Shown here piece by piece: positions 54,477 to 62,490 of a DNA stretch of 64,000 bases. The DNA is taken from assembly GCF_030053155.1 (NCBI RefSeq), contig NZ_CP125640.1:3818001-3882000 (forward strand), given 5' to 3'. The first letter of the stretch is position 1. Each line of letters starts with the position of its first letter. Source of the stretch: Rhizobium sp. BT03 (GTDB lineage Bacteria > Pseudomonadota > Alphaproteobacteria > Rhizobiales > Rhizobiaceae). The translations under genes and the position numbers were made by a program. The notes under the pieces were generated by a model. It saw nothing but the letters and a program-made list of their open reading frames with translations. It ran no database searches and was not told the origin of the DNA.

Positions 54477-54809
54477 ATGCGCAGCATTCTGACGTGTGTG
54501 ATGATTGCGTACGCGTCGCTGGCGACGGCTCACGACGCACCCTCGGGGTGGAGTTATGATCCCTATTGTTGCAACGGCGACAGTCACAATGGCGACTGCC
54601 AGATGATCCCTTCGAAAAGCGTGGCGGTGACGCCGGGCGGATATCGTGTGACGCTCTTGCCGGGCGACCATCGGCTGGTCACGCATGCGCATGTCTTCCT
54701 GCTGCCGATGACGAAGGCGATGCAATCCGGCGACAACGATTATCATCTCTGTCTGTTCCCGAACGAGGATACGCCGCGCTGTTTCTATGCGCCGGAGATG
54801 GGATACTGA
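54477..54809 (+). CDS. Small secreted Cys-containing protein of unknown function
   Basis: 110 residues. ATG 54477 is chosen because GGAGAAG lies 9 bases before it; ATG 54471 is too close to that site. A signal peptide (cleavage near ATAHDA) is followed by a Trp/Tyr-rich start (GWSYDPYCCNGDSHNGDC) with paired cysteines, and a C-terminal CLFP...RCFYAPEMG. It looks like a periplasmic protein stabilised by disulfides, of a type seen in several rhizobia. No function known. Confidence 0.65.
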   Translation: MRSILTCVMIAYASLATAHDAPSGWSYDPYCCNGDSHNGDCQMIPSKSVAVTPGGYRVTLLPGDHRLVTHAHVFLLPMTKAMQSGDNDYHLCLFPNEDTPRCFYAPEMGY

Positions 54810-54833
54810 GGCTACCCACCTGCATCAGGTGCT

Positions 54834-55730
54834 TCAGTTTTCGGCCGCCTTCATCTCTTCGAGGATCCAGTTGCGGAAGGCCTTGATCTTCGGCACGTTG
54901 CGGCGGTTTTCGGGATAGGCGAGCCAGTAAGCCTTGCCATCGCTGCGGGTCAGTTCGAAGGGCTGATAGAGCCGGCCCATGGCGATCTCGGCCGCATAGA
55001 AGGCCGGGTTGAGGATGGCGACGCCATGTCCCGACATCGCCGCATCGGCTTCCACCGCCTGGGAGCCGAGCTGGTTGCGCGGGCGGCGATCGAGATCCGT
55101 GTCGGTGACGCCGGCTGCCTCGAACCATTGTTTCCACCAGATGTCGCCGGCGTCGAAGAGATCGAACTTCAGGAGATCGCGCGGCTCCCTGATGCCGCCT
55201 GCCGATTCCGCCAGCTTCGGGCTCAGCATCGGGGTGAACTCCAGCCCCATCAGCCGATGCAGGGCCAGCCCCGGCCAGTTGCCGTCGCCCCAGCGGATGC
55301 CGACATCGATCTGCTCGCGGGAGAAGTCGATAATGTCGGAGGTCGCCTGAAAGCGCACCGCGATCGCCGGATGCTTCAAATGGAAAGAGCCGAGGCGCGG
55401 CGCCAGCCATTTCGAGGCGAAAGTATGAGTCGAGCTGATAGCGAGCGTGCCTTCGACACTGTCGCGCGCCGTCGCCATTGCATCGTGCAGCATGGCAAAG
55501 GCTTCGGTCACCTTCGGCGCCAGCCGCTCGCCGGTGTCCGTCAGCGCGATCTGGCGGGGACGGCGCAGGAAAAGCGGCTCGCCGACATTCTCCTCCAGCA
55601 GTTTGATCTGGTAGCTGACGGCCGTCTGCGTCATGCCGAGTTCGTCGCCCGCCTTGGTGAAACTGCCGAGCCGGGCGGCGGCCTCGAAGACGCGCAGCGC
55701 ATTCAGCGGGAATTGCTTCGACAGTTTCAT
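54834..55730 (-). CDS. LysR-family regulator (GcvA-like)
   Basis: 298 residues. The N-terminal winged helix-turn-helix (about 6-64) has ALRVFEAAARLGSFTKAGDELGMTQTAVSYQIK. The effector domain has the GcvA-type RFQATSDIIDFSREQIDVGIRWGDGNW. It diverges across 101 bases from a small basic protein gene at 55832, its most likely target. Control of neighbouring purine genes is possible but unsupported. Confidence 0.88.
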   Translation of the reverse strand: MKLSKQFPLNALRVFEAAARLGSFTKAGDELGMTQTAVSYQIKLLEENVGEPLFLRRPRQIALTDTGERLAPKVTEAFAMLHDAMATARDSVEGTLAISSTHTFASKWLAPRLGSFHLKHPAIAVRFQATSDIIDFSREQIDVGIRWGDGNWPGLALHRLMGLEFTPMLSPKLAESAGGIREPRDLLKFDLFDAGDIWWKQWFEAAGVTDTDLDRRPRNQLGSQAVEADAAMSGHGVAILNPAFYAAEIAMGRLYQPFELTRSDGKAYWLAYPENRRNVPKIKAFRNWILEEMKAAEN

Positions 55731-55831
55731 GGATAAGTTCTCTTGATGCAGGCAGACGGTCGTTCGATTGGAATTGCAGCATTTTCGGCAGCAAACTGCA
55801 ACTCATACCATCAATCTGACGAGGTGATGTC

Positions 55832-56026
55832 ATGGATTGCTTTGCTATCGAAGAGAAGCGCCCTCAGCCGCGCATGGGTGTGTTCAAGCGTCTTGCCGGA
55901 CGGCTGGTCGGCCGTTTCTGCCGGCTGCCCCGCCTCGATCTCGATGCGGCGCCTGACCGCGTCAAGCGCGATCTTGGTTTCCTCGATGGACGCGATCCGT
56001 TTTACGAGGACGCCTGCAGGCGATAG
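55832..56026 (+). CDS. Small basic protein, possibly DUF1127-like
   Basis: 64 residues with a GAGGTGA site before the ATG. The middle is Arg-rich (FKRLAGRLVGRFCRLPRLDL) and the end reads VKRDLGFLDGRDPFYEDACRR, with the LGF/LDGRD pattern seen near the end of DUF1127 proteins. It is divergent from the GcvA-like LysR gene, a frequent pairing in rhizobia. Its last 25 bases overlap the convergent xdhC. Function not known. Confidence 0.55.
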   Translation: MDCFAIEEKRPQPRMGVFKRLAGRLVGRFCRLPRLDLDAAPDRVKRDLGFLDGRDPFYEDACRR

Positions 56027-56814
56027 GCTGCCAGCGCCGTCAGGATTTCGGCGGCGGTCATTGCGGCGATCACCTCGGGGCGTTTGTCCCTGACCGCCGT
56101 GCCGCCGATCGGCAGCGTCAATCGCTCCATCCAGGCGCGTTCGCCGCCTTCGCGGGAAAGCCAGCTTGCCAAGGTGGCGCGTTTGGTCGCTGAACCGATC
56201 ATGCCGGTATAGGCGAGATCCTCCCTTGCCAGCGCTTCACGGGCGATGAGAAAGTCCAGCGCGTGGTCGTGTGTCAGGATGACGACCGCGCCGCCGGCCG
56301 GAATATCCTTCACCAGCGCCTCCGGCATCGGCACGAGCCGGGTCTTCGTCGCCGCCGGCAGATTGGTGAGTTCTTCCTGACGGGTTTCGACCACCGTGAC
56401 CAACAGCGGCAGCGGCGCAAGAGCAGCCGCCAGTGCCCGGCCGACATGGCCGGCGCCGAAGAGAAGCACCTCGGGCAGGCGCTCGATCTCGCTGGCACGT
56501 GTGGCTTCGAGTTCGTCTTGCAACGCCGGCGTCAGCCGGCGAAACCGCAACTGCGTGCGCCCACCACAGCACTGGCCGATCTCGGGGCCGAGCGGGATGT
56601 CCATGGTGGCGGTTCCGCCGGTTCCCGCCAGCATCTCCCGGGCATTCGCGATCGCCATGAACTCGAATTGCCCGCCGCCGATCGTGCCCCAGAGGGCGGT
56701 CGGCGAGACGAGCATATAGGCGCCGGCCTCGCGCGGGGTGGAGCCTTGCGTGCCTGTTATGTCGACGAGGATGCTGTCGGGGTGGGCGGCGAGGAAGGTC
56801 AGGAGGTCGGTCAT
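56002..56814 (-). CDS. xdhC: Xanthine dehydrogenase accessory protein XdhC
   Basis: 270 residues. An N-terminal XdhC motif region (STPREAGAYMLV, GGGQFEF) is followed by a Rossmann-like segment VLLFGAGHVGRALAA (about 116-130), and YTGMIGSATKRATLASWL. XdhC holds and sulfurates the molybdenum cofactor for XdhB. It should end the xdh operon but is cut off from xdhB by a foldback repeat and a DUF559 gene; convergent with 55832 by 25 bases. Confidence 0.9.
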   Translation of the reverse strand: MTDLLTFLAAHPDSILVDITGTQGSTPREAGAYMLVSPTALWGTIGGGQFEFMAIANAREMLAGTGGTATMDIPLGPEIGQCCGGRTQLRFRRLTPALQDELEATRASEIERLPEVLLFGAGHVGRALAAALAPLPLLVTVVETRQEELTNLPAATKTRLVPMPEALVKDIPAGGAVVILTHDHALDFLIAREALAREDLAYTGMIGSATKRATLASWLSREGGERAWMERLTLPIGGTAVRDKRPEVIAAMTAAEILTALAAYRLQASS

Positions 56815-56851
56815 GCGATAGCCCCGTGGCCTATGGAGTATGTCGCGAAGA

Positions 56852-57047
56852 CCCCCTCATCCGACCCTTCGGGCCACCTTCTCCCCGTTGGGGAGAAGAG
56901 GGAGAATGCCGCGCTCTCGGTGATCCCATCTGCGTTTTTACATGTGGTTCCCGCAGGTTCAGCGATTTGTTTGAACGATGCCCGAACGTCTTGCTCCCTC
57001 TTCTCCCCAGCGGGGAGAAGGTGGCCCGAAGGGTCGGATGAGGGGGC
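56852..57047. repeat. Long foldback: inverted repeat with about 52-bp arms
   Basis: The left arm (56852-56903, beginning CCCCCTCATCCGACCCTTCG) is complementary to the right arm (56995-57047) with one mismatch (GTTGGG against GCTGGG). The loop is about 90 bases. Each arm contains its own smaller hairpin (CTTCTCCCC / GGGGAGAAG), the same core as in the RIME-like repeats. It lies between xdhC and the DUF559 gene. It would fold in RNA or act as a DNA cruciform or substrate. Confidence 0.85.
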
Positions 57048-57061
57048 TTGGTTCAAACGCA

Positions 57062-57493
57062 TTACGTTCTCAAATTCTCCGTACGAACGATCGCAGGATA
57101 GAAGCGAAGGATATCATCGCGCTGGAATATTCGCCTTTCAAGTGCGGCTAGGATCGTCTCGAGGACTGCTCTTCGCTCCCGGGTTATTTCATGATTCCAA
57201 AATCGGAGGATTGAATATCCAGCCTGGTTTAGCCACAAAGTCCGAGTCATGTCGGACATGTTGTCGGCGTGTTGAAATCCATCGATTTCGATTGTCAGTC
57301 GCTCTTCGCGGCATAGAAAGTCGGCGATGTAGGCCCCCACTGGCACTTGTCGCGTAAACTTATAGCCATTTAGCTGTCGATTTCGCAGATCGCCCCAAAG
57401 CCGATATTCCTCTTCAGTTTCGGTTTGGCGTAATTTGCGAGCTTGCTGAGTTTTGCCGGGAAGTCTTTTCCTAATGTCTTCGGGATCGGACAT
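57062..57493 (-). CDS. DUF559-family endonuclease-fold protein (Vsr-like)
   Basis: 143 residues from ATG 57493. Core motifs of the restriction-like fold: TETEEEYRLWGDLRNRQLNGYKF, then ADFLCREERLTIEIDGFQH with the acidic E-x-D catalytic positions, and ILRFWNHEIT. DUF559 genes appear singly in many proteobacterial genomes with unknown target. Here it sits between xdhB (14 bases away) and the foldback repeat in the middle of the xdh operon, which makes a recent insertion plausible. Confidence 0.83.
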   Translation of the reverse strand: MSDPEDIRKRLPGKTQQARKLRQTETEEEYRLWGDLRNRQLNGYKFTRQVPVGAYIADFLCREERLTIEIDGFQHADNMSDMTRTLWLNQAGYSILRFWNHEITRERRAVLETILAALERRIFQRDDILRFYPAIVRTENLRT

Positions 57494-57507
57494 TTTTCGC
57501 CGCCATC

Positions 57508-59847
57508 CTACATCCGCTTCATCCGCTCCACCGCCATCAGCACCCGTTCCGGCGTTGCCGGCGCGTCGAGCCGCGGGCAGACCCTGTAGTCCGCCACGCT
57601 TGCCACCGCCATCGACAGGGCTTCCAGCACCGAGATCGCCAGCATGAAGGGCGGTTCGCCGACGGCTTTGGAGCGGCCGATGGTGGCTTCCGCGTTCTCC
57701 GACCATTCCGCAAGGCGGACGTTGAAGATCTTCGGCCGGTCGGAGGCGAGCGGGATCTTGTAGGTCGACGGCGCGTGAGTGCGCAGCCGGCCCTTGTCGT
57801 CCCACCAGAGTTCCTCCGTCGTCAGCCAGCCCATGCCCTGGACGAAGGCGCCCTCGACCTGGCCGAGGTCGATCGCCGGGTTCAGCGACCGGCCGACATC
57901 GTGGAGGATATCGGTGCGGTCGATCAGATATTCGCCGGTCAGCGTGTCGATCGAGACTTCGGTGCAGGCAGCGCCATAGGCGAAATAATAGAAGGGCGTG
58001 CCGCGGCCGGCCTTGCGGTCCCAGTGGATCTTCGGCGTCTTGTAGAAGCCGGCGGCGGACAGCTGGACGCGGGCGAAATAGGCCTGCTTGATGAAATCGG
58101 GGAAGGGAATCTCGTTCTCGCCGACACGCACGCGGTTCGGCAGGAAGACGACGTCGGAGGGCGCCACATCCCATTTCTCGGCGGCAAAAGCCGTGAGCCG
58201 TTCCTTGATCTGGCGGGCGGCATCATAGGCTGCCATGCCGTTCAGATCCGAGCCGGAGGAGGCGGCGGTGGCCGAGGTGTTCGGGACCTTGGCCGTGGTG
58301 GTCGCGGTGATCTTCACCCTAGAGATATCGACCTGGAAGCTGTCTGCCAGCACCTGCGCGACCTTGGTATAGAGGCCCTGGCCCATTTCGGTGCCGCCAT
58401 GGTTCAGGTGGATCGAGCCGTCCTGATAGATATGGACGAGCGCGCCGGCCTGGTTGAAGGCGGTCATGGTGAAGGAAATGCCGAATTTCACCGGCGTCAG
58501 GGCAATGCCCTTCTTGATATAGCGGCTGTCGCGGTTGAAGCCGATGATGGCGTTGCGCCGCGCCCGGTAGTCTGACGTATCCTCCAACTCGTCGACGACA
58601 CGGGCGATGATATTGTCCTCGACCTCCTGATGATAGGGCGTCAGCGTGCGCCCGGAACCCGGCTGGCCGTAGAAATTCAGCTTGCGAATGTCGAGCGGAT
58701 CCTTGCCGAGGGCGTAAGCGATCTCCTCGATGAGGCGCTCGGCGCCGAGCATGCCCTGCGGCCCGCCGAAGCCGCGGAAGGCGGTGTTGGAAACGGTGTG
58801 GGTTTTCAGCGGCTTCGACTGGAGATGCACATGCGGATAGAAATAGCTGGAATCGGCGTGGAAGAGGGCGCGGTCGGTCACCGGTCCCGACAGATCCGAG
58901 GAGAAGCCGCAACGTGCCGCATAGGTTGCGTCGACCGCGTGGATGCGGCCTTCGGCATCGAAACCCACTTCGTAATCAACCAGGAAATCATGGCGCTTGC
59001 CGGTGGCGCTCATATCCTCGTCGCGGTCCGGGCGGAATTTAATCGCACGGCCGAGCTTCTTGGCGGCGATCGCCGCAAGGGCTGCGAACTGGTTGCCCTG
59101 CGTTTCCTTGCCGCCGAAGCCGCCGCCCATGCGGCGCACATTGACGGTGACCGCGTTCGACGGGATATCGAGCACGTGGCCGACAATATGCTGGATCTCG
59201 CTCGGATGCTGCGTCGAGGACCAGACGGTGACCTCGTCGTCCTCGCCGGGAATGGCCACGGCGATATGGCCTTCAAGGTAGAAATGCTCCTGACCGCCGA
59301 TGCGCATCTGCCCCTTCAGCCGTATGGCGGCATTCGGCATTTCCGTTTCCGGCTCGCCGCGCTGGAGCGTCATCGGAGTGATCACCAGCGGGCCGCCATT
59401 GGCGAGCGCGCCGTCGATATCGTGCCAGTGCGTGAGGTCGCGATAGTCGATCTTCGCCAGCCGCGCAGCCCGGCGGGCAGCGTCGCGCGTTTCGGCGATG
59501 ACGGCAAAGATCGGCTGGCCGTGGAACTGAACCAAGGTTTCGGCCAGCAGCGGCTCGTCATGGCTGCCGTTGGAGCTGGTGTCGTTGACGCCGGGCACGT
59601 CCTTGCCGGTGAAAACCCAGACGACGCCGGGATAGGCGGCGACCGCGGAAAGATCGATGCTGATGATTTCGGCATGCGCCCGGTCGGAAAGGCCGAGCGC
59701 ACCGTGCAGCAGGCCTGATGGTTCGGGAATATCGTCGATATAATCGGCGCTTCCGGTGACGTGCTTATGCGCTGAATCATGCCGCAGCGAACCGTGCATG
59801 GGGCCGGAGATGACGACTTTGGGATCTTCGAAGGTGGACTTGTCCAT
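57508..59847 (-). CDS. xdhB: Xanthine dehydrogenase molybdopterin-binding subunit
   Basis: 779 residues. Start at ATG 59847 with GGAGGA about 9 bases upstream; the open frame runs into the RIME-like repeat without family similarity. Molybdopterin-subunit signatures include GGGFGGKETQG, FRGFGGPQGM, HGGTEMGQGLYTK and the catalytic Glu region KAVGEPPFML. With XdhA it oxidises hypoxanthine and xanthine to urate in the cytoplasm, passing electrons to NAD+. Confidence 0.93.
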   Translation of the reverse strand: MDKSTFEDPKVVISGPMHGSLRHDSAHKHVTGSADYIDDIPEPSGLLHGALGLSDRAHAEIISIDLSAVAAYPGVVWVFTGKDVPGVNDTSSNGSHDEPLLAETLVQFHGQPIFAVIAETRDAARRAARLAKIDYRDLTHWHDIDGALANGGPLVITPMTLQRGEPETEMPNAAIRLKGQMRIGGQEHFYLEGHIAVAIPGEDDEVTVWSSTQHPSEIQHIVGHVLDIPSNAVTVNVRRMGGGFGGKETQGNQFAALAAIAAKKLGRAIKFRPDRDEDMSATGKRHDFLVDYEVGFDAEGRIHAVDATYAARCGFSSDLSGPVTDRALFHADSSYFYPHVHLQSKPLKTHTVSNTAFRGFGGPQGMLGAERLIEEIAYALGKDPLDIRKLNFYGQPGSGRTLTPYHQEVEDNIIARVVDELEDTSDYRARRNAIIGFNRDSRYIKKGIALTPVKFGISFTMTAFNQAGALVHIYQDGSIHLNHGGTEMGQGLYTKVAQVLADSFQVDISRVKITATTTAKVPNTSATAASSGSDLNGMAAYDAARQIKERLTAFAAEKWDVAPSDVVFLPNRVRVGENEIPFPDFIKQAYFARVQLSAAGFYKTPKIHWDRKAGRGTPFYYFAYGAACTEVSIDTLTGEYLIDRTDILHDVGRSLNPAIDLGQVEGAFVQGMGWLTTEELWWDDKGRLRTHAPSTYKIPLASDRPKIFNVRLAEWSENAEATIGRSKAVGEPPFMLAISVLEALSMAVASVADYRVCPRLDAPATPERVLMAVERMKRM

Positions 59848-59882
59848 TAGATGTGTCCTCCATGGCAGGCACCGTTTTGAGG

Positions 59883-60022
59883 GCGGCCCCTCATCCGGCT
59901 GCCGCCACCTTCTCCCCGCTTGCGGGGAGAAGGGACATGCCGCGCCGTCTCCGTTCCTCGCCACCTCTCGCAGGGCACGTCCCCTCTCCCCGCAGGCGGG
60001 GAGAGGGTTAGGGTGAGGGGCA
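59883..60022. repeat. RIME-like intergenic repeat, full copy
   Basis: Starts CCCCTCATCCGGCTGCCGCCA, then hairpin CTTCTCCCCGC / GCGGGGAGAAG, GGGACATGCCGCGCCG, then a second hairpin CTCTCCCCGC / GCGGGGAGAG, and ends GTTAGGGTGAGGGGC. It is a larger relative of the repeat at 1546. It lies between xdhA and xdhB inside the operon, where it could shape message stability. Confidence 0.75.
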
Positions 60023-60061
60023 AAGTGGTGACTGCCGGAGGCCGGCTAGCGAAACAATCCA

Positions 60062-61528
60062 TCACGCCACCTCCTCGAACCGCTTCAGCTCGGCCGGCGC
60101 GCCAACAGTTTCCAGGTAGAAGCGCGTCAGCAGGTTCTTCGCCGTCAGTTGGCGGTATTCCGCCGTGGCGCGCCAGTCGGTCAGCGGCTGGTAGTCGGCA
60201 TCGAACGCAGGGCGGGCCGCGTCGATCGTTGCTTCCGTCCATGGTTTGCCGATCAGTGCGGCCTCGACAGCTTGAGCGCGCTTCGGCGTTGCCGCCATGC
60301 CGCCGAAGGCGATGCGGATGTCGATGACCGTTTCGGTATCGTCGAGTGTCAGCAGGAAGGCGCCGAGTACGGCGGTGATGTCCTCGTCGCGGCGCTTGGT
60401 GATCTTGTAGGCGGCAAAGCGGCTGGTTGTCTTGGGATAGGGCACGAAGACGCTCTCGACGAATTCACCGGGCTTCCGATCCTGCTTGCCATAGTCGATG
60501 AAGAAGTCCTCGAGCGGCATTCTTCGCTGACCTGCCAGGGAGCGCAGCGTCAGCGTTGCGCCCAGCGCGATCAGTGGCGGCGGGCTGTCGCCGATCGGCG
60601 AGCCGTTGGCGATATTGCCGCCGATCGTGCCCATGTTGCGCACCTGCTCGCCGCCGATGCGGTCGATCAGCCGGCCAAGCGCCGGGATCTTTTTCGAGAT
60701 CGCGGCAAATGCGCTGGTGTAGCTGACGCCGGCACCGATAGTGAGGCCATCCTCGCTCTCGGTGATCGACTGCAATTCACTCAGGTGATTGATGAAGACG
60801 ACAGGGCTCAGCCGCCGCATCTGCTTCGTGACCCAGAGGCCGACATCGGTCGAGCCGGCGACCACGACTGCGTCAGGCTCCTGCGAGAGGATTTCGGCCA
60901 GCGCCTGGAGCGATGCCGGCACGATCAGCCGGTCTTCGTCCTTGCCAATCCGGATGGTGCCGCTCGCCTGCATGGCCCAGAGCCGCGCGATGATTTCCGA
61001 GCGCGTCCGCTCCAGCGGGTCGAAGAGCGCGCTCGGCCGCATCTGGCTCACCTGCTCGGCTGCCTTGACGATAGGCTCGTAGCCCGTGCAGCGACAGAGA
61101 TTGCCTTGCAGGGCCTTTTCGATCTCGCGGCGGGTCGGTTTCTCCTTCGTCAGCCACAACCCGTAGAGCGACATGACGAAGCCGGGCGTGCAGAAGCCGC
61201 ATTGCGAGCCATGGCAATCGACCAGCGCCTGCTGCACCGGATGCAGGGCGCCGTCCCTGCCGGCGAGATGCTCGACCGTCACCACATGGGTGGCGTGCAG
61301 CGAGCCGATGAAACGGATGCAGGCATTGACGGATTCATAGGTGAGCTTGCCGTCGGCGAGCCGGCCGACGAGCACGGTGCAGGCGCCGCAATCGCCTTCC
61401 GCGCATCCTTCCTTGGTGCCCGTCAGCCGTCGCTTCAACCGCAGAAAATCGAGAAGCGTCTCGGTCGGCCCGACATCGGTGAGCGCGATGTCCTCGCCAT
61501 TCAGGATGAAGCGGATGCTGTCGTTCAT
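60062..61528 (-). CDS. xdhA: Xanthine dehydrogenase iron-sulfur/FAD subunit
   Basis: 488 residues from ATG 61528. The N-terminal part (about 1-165) binds two 2Fe-2S clusters through GCAEGDCGACTVL and CGFCTPG ... NLCRCTGY. The FAD domain (about 180-488) has VVAGSTDVGLWVTK and VRNMGTIGGNIANGSPIGD. It moves electrons from the molybdenum centre in XdhB to NAD+. An upstream in-frame start at 61582 overlaps bdhA and is unlikely. It lies 28 bases after bdhA, so both may share one transcript. Confidence 0.93.
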   Translation of the reverse strand: MNDSIRFILNGEDIALTDVGPTETLLDFLRLKRRLTGTKEGCAEGDCGACTVLVGRLADGKLTYESVNACIRFIGSLHATHVVTVEHLAGRDGALHPVQQALVDCHGSQCGFCTPGFVMSLYGLWLTKEKPTRREIEKALQGNLCRCTGYEPIVKAAEQVSQMRPSALFDPLERTRSEIIARLWAMQASGTIRIGKDEDRLIVPASLQALAEILSQEPDAVVVAGSTDVGLWVTKQMRRLSPVVFINHLSELQSITESEDGLTIGAGVSYTSAFAAISKKIPALGRLIDRIGGEQVRNMGTIGGNIANGSPIGDSPPPLIALGATLTLRSLAGQRRMPLEDFFIDYGKQDRKPGEFVESVFVPYPKTTSRFAAYKITKRRDEDITAVLGAFLLTLDDTETVIDIRIAFGGMAATPKRAQAVEAALIGKPWTEATIDAARPAFDADYQPLTDWRATAEYRQLTAKNLLTRFYLETVGAPAELKRFEEVA

Positions 61529-61556
61529 GATATTCCCGGTTGTTTTTTCCAAATGG

Positions 61557-62333
61557 TTAAGCCGCCGTCCAGCCACCGTCAATCGAGATGTGGGTTCCGG
61601 TCACCTGCCGGGCGGCGTCGCTGGCGAGGTAGAGCGACAAGGCCCCGATCTCTTCGGCCTTGACGAATTCACGCGTCGGCTGCGCCTTGAGGATGACTTC
61701 GCTCTTCACCTGTTCCTCGGTCATGCCGCGGGCCTTGGCGGTATCGGGTATCTGCTTTTCGACGAGCGGCGTCAGCACATAGCCGGGGCAGATGGCGTTG
61801 ACCGTCACGCCGAATTCGGCAAGTTCCAGCGCTGCCGTTTTCGTCAGGCCTAATATACCATGCTTTGCCGCGACATAGGCGGATTTGAAGGGGGAGGCGA
61901 CGAGGCCGTGCGCCGAGGCGATATTGATGATGCGGCCATGCTTCCTAGCCTTCATCAGCGGGATGGCGGCGCGCATGGTGTGAAAGGAGCTCGACAGATT
62001 GATGGCGATGATCTGGTCCCATTTCTCGATCGGGAAATCCTCGATCTTCTCGACATGCTGGATGCCGGCATTGTTGACGAGGACATCGACGGTGCCGAAG
62101 GTCTTTGCCGCCGTTTCGATCAGGCCGGCGATCTCGGCGGGCTTCGTCATGTCGGCCGGATGATAGATCGCACGGCCTTTCGACATCGATTCAAGCCGTG
62201 CGACGATCGCCTTGATTTCATCGGCATTTCCGAAACCGTTGATGACGACGTTGTCGCCGGTTTCGGCAAAGGCGATGGCGATCGCAAGGCCGATGCCGCT
62301 GGTGGAGCCGGTGACGACGACTGATCTGCTCAT
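61557..62333 (-). CDS. bdhA: 3-hydroxybutyrate dehydrogenase
   Basis: 258 residues, short-chain dehydrogenase. The NAD-binding start VTGSTSGIGLAIA, NNAGIQHV, and the catalytic Tyr-x3-Lys in SAYVAAKHG are present. C-terminal FVKAEEIGALSLYLASD and GTHISIDGGWTAA are typical of D-3-hydroxybutyrate dehydrogenase. In rhizobia bdhA begins an xdh operon, which is the arrangement here. It turns hydroxybutyrate from storage polymer into acetoacetate. Confidence 0.92.
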   Translation of the reverse strand: MSRSVVVTGSTSGIGLAIAIAFAETGDNVVINGFGNADEIKAIVARLESMSKGRAIYHPADMTKPAEIAGLIETAAKTFGTVDVLVNNAGIQHVEKIEDFPIEKWDQIIAINLSSSFHTMRAAIPLMKARKHGRIINIASAHGLVASPFKSAYVAAKHGILGLTKTAALELAEFGVTVNAICPGYVLTPLVEKQIPDTAKARGMTEEQVKSEVILKAQPTREFVKAEEIGALSLYLASDAARQVTGTHISIDGGWTAA

Positions 62334-62490
62334 ATTTTTCTCCTGACAGGCCGATGTTGCGTTGCAACGTTGGTGGCGAGGTTATGCCCAAAGCCGGCAG
62401 GCTGGCAATTCCGCTTTATTCGCTTTTCTCACCCGCATCCGTGTCCTATTGATTTGTCACGATAATCGACATGCTAGAGGAGGGAATTGC

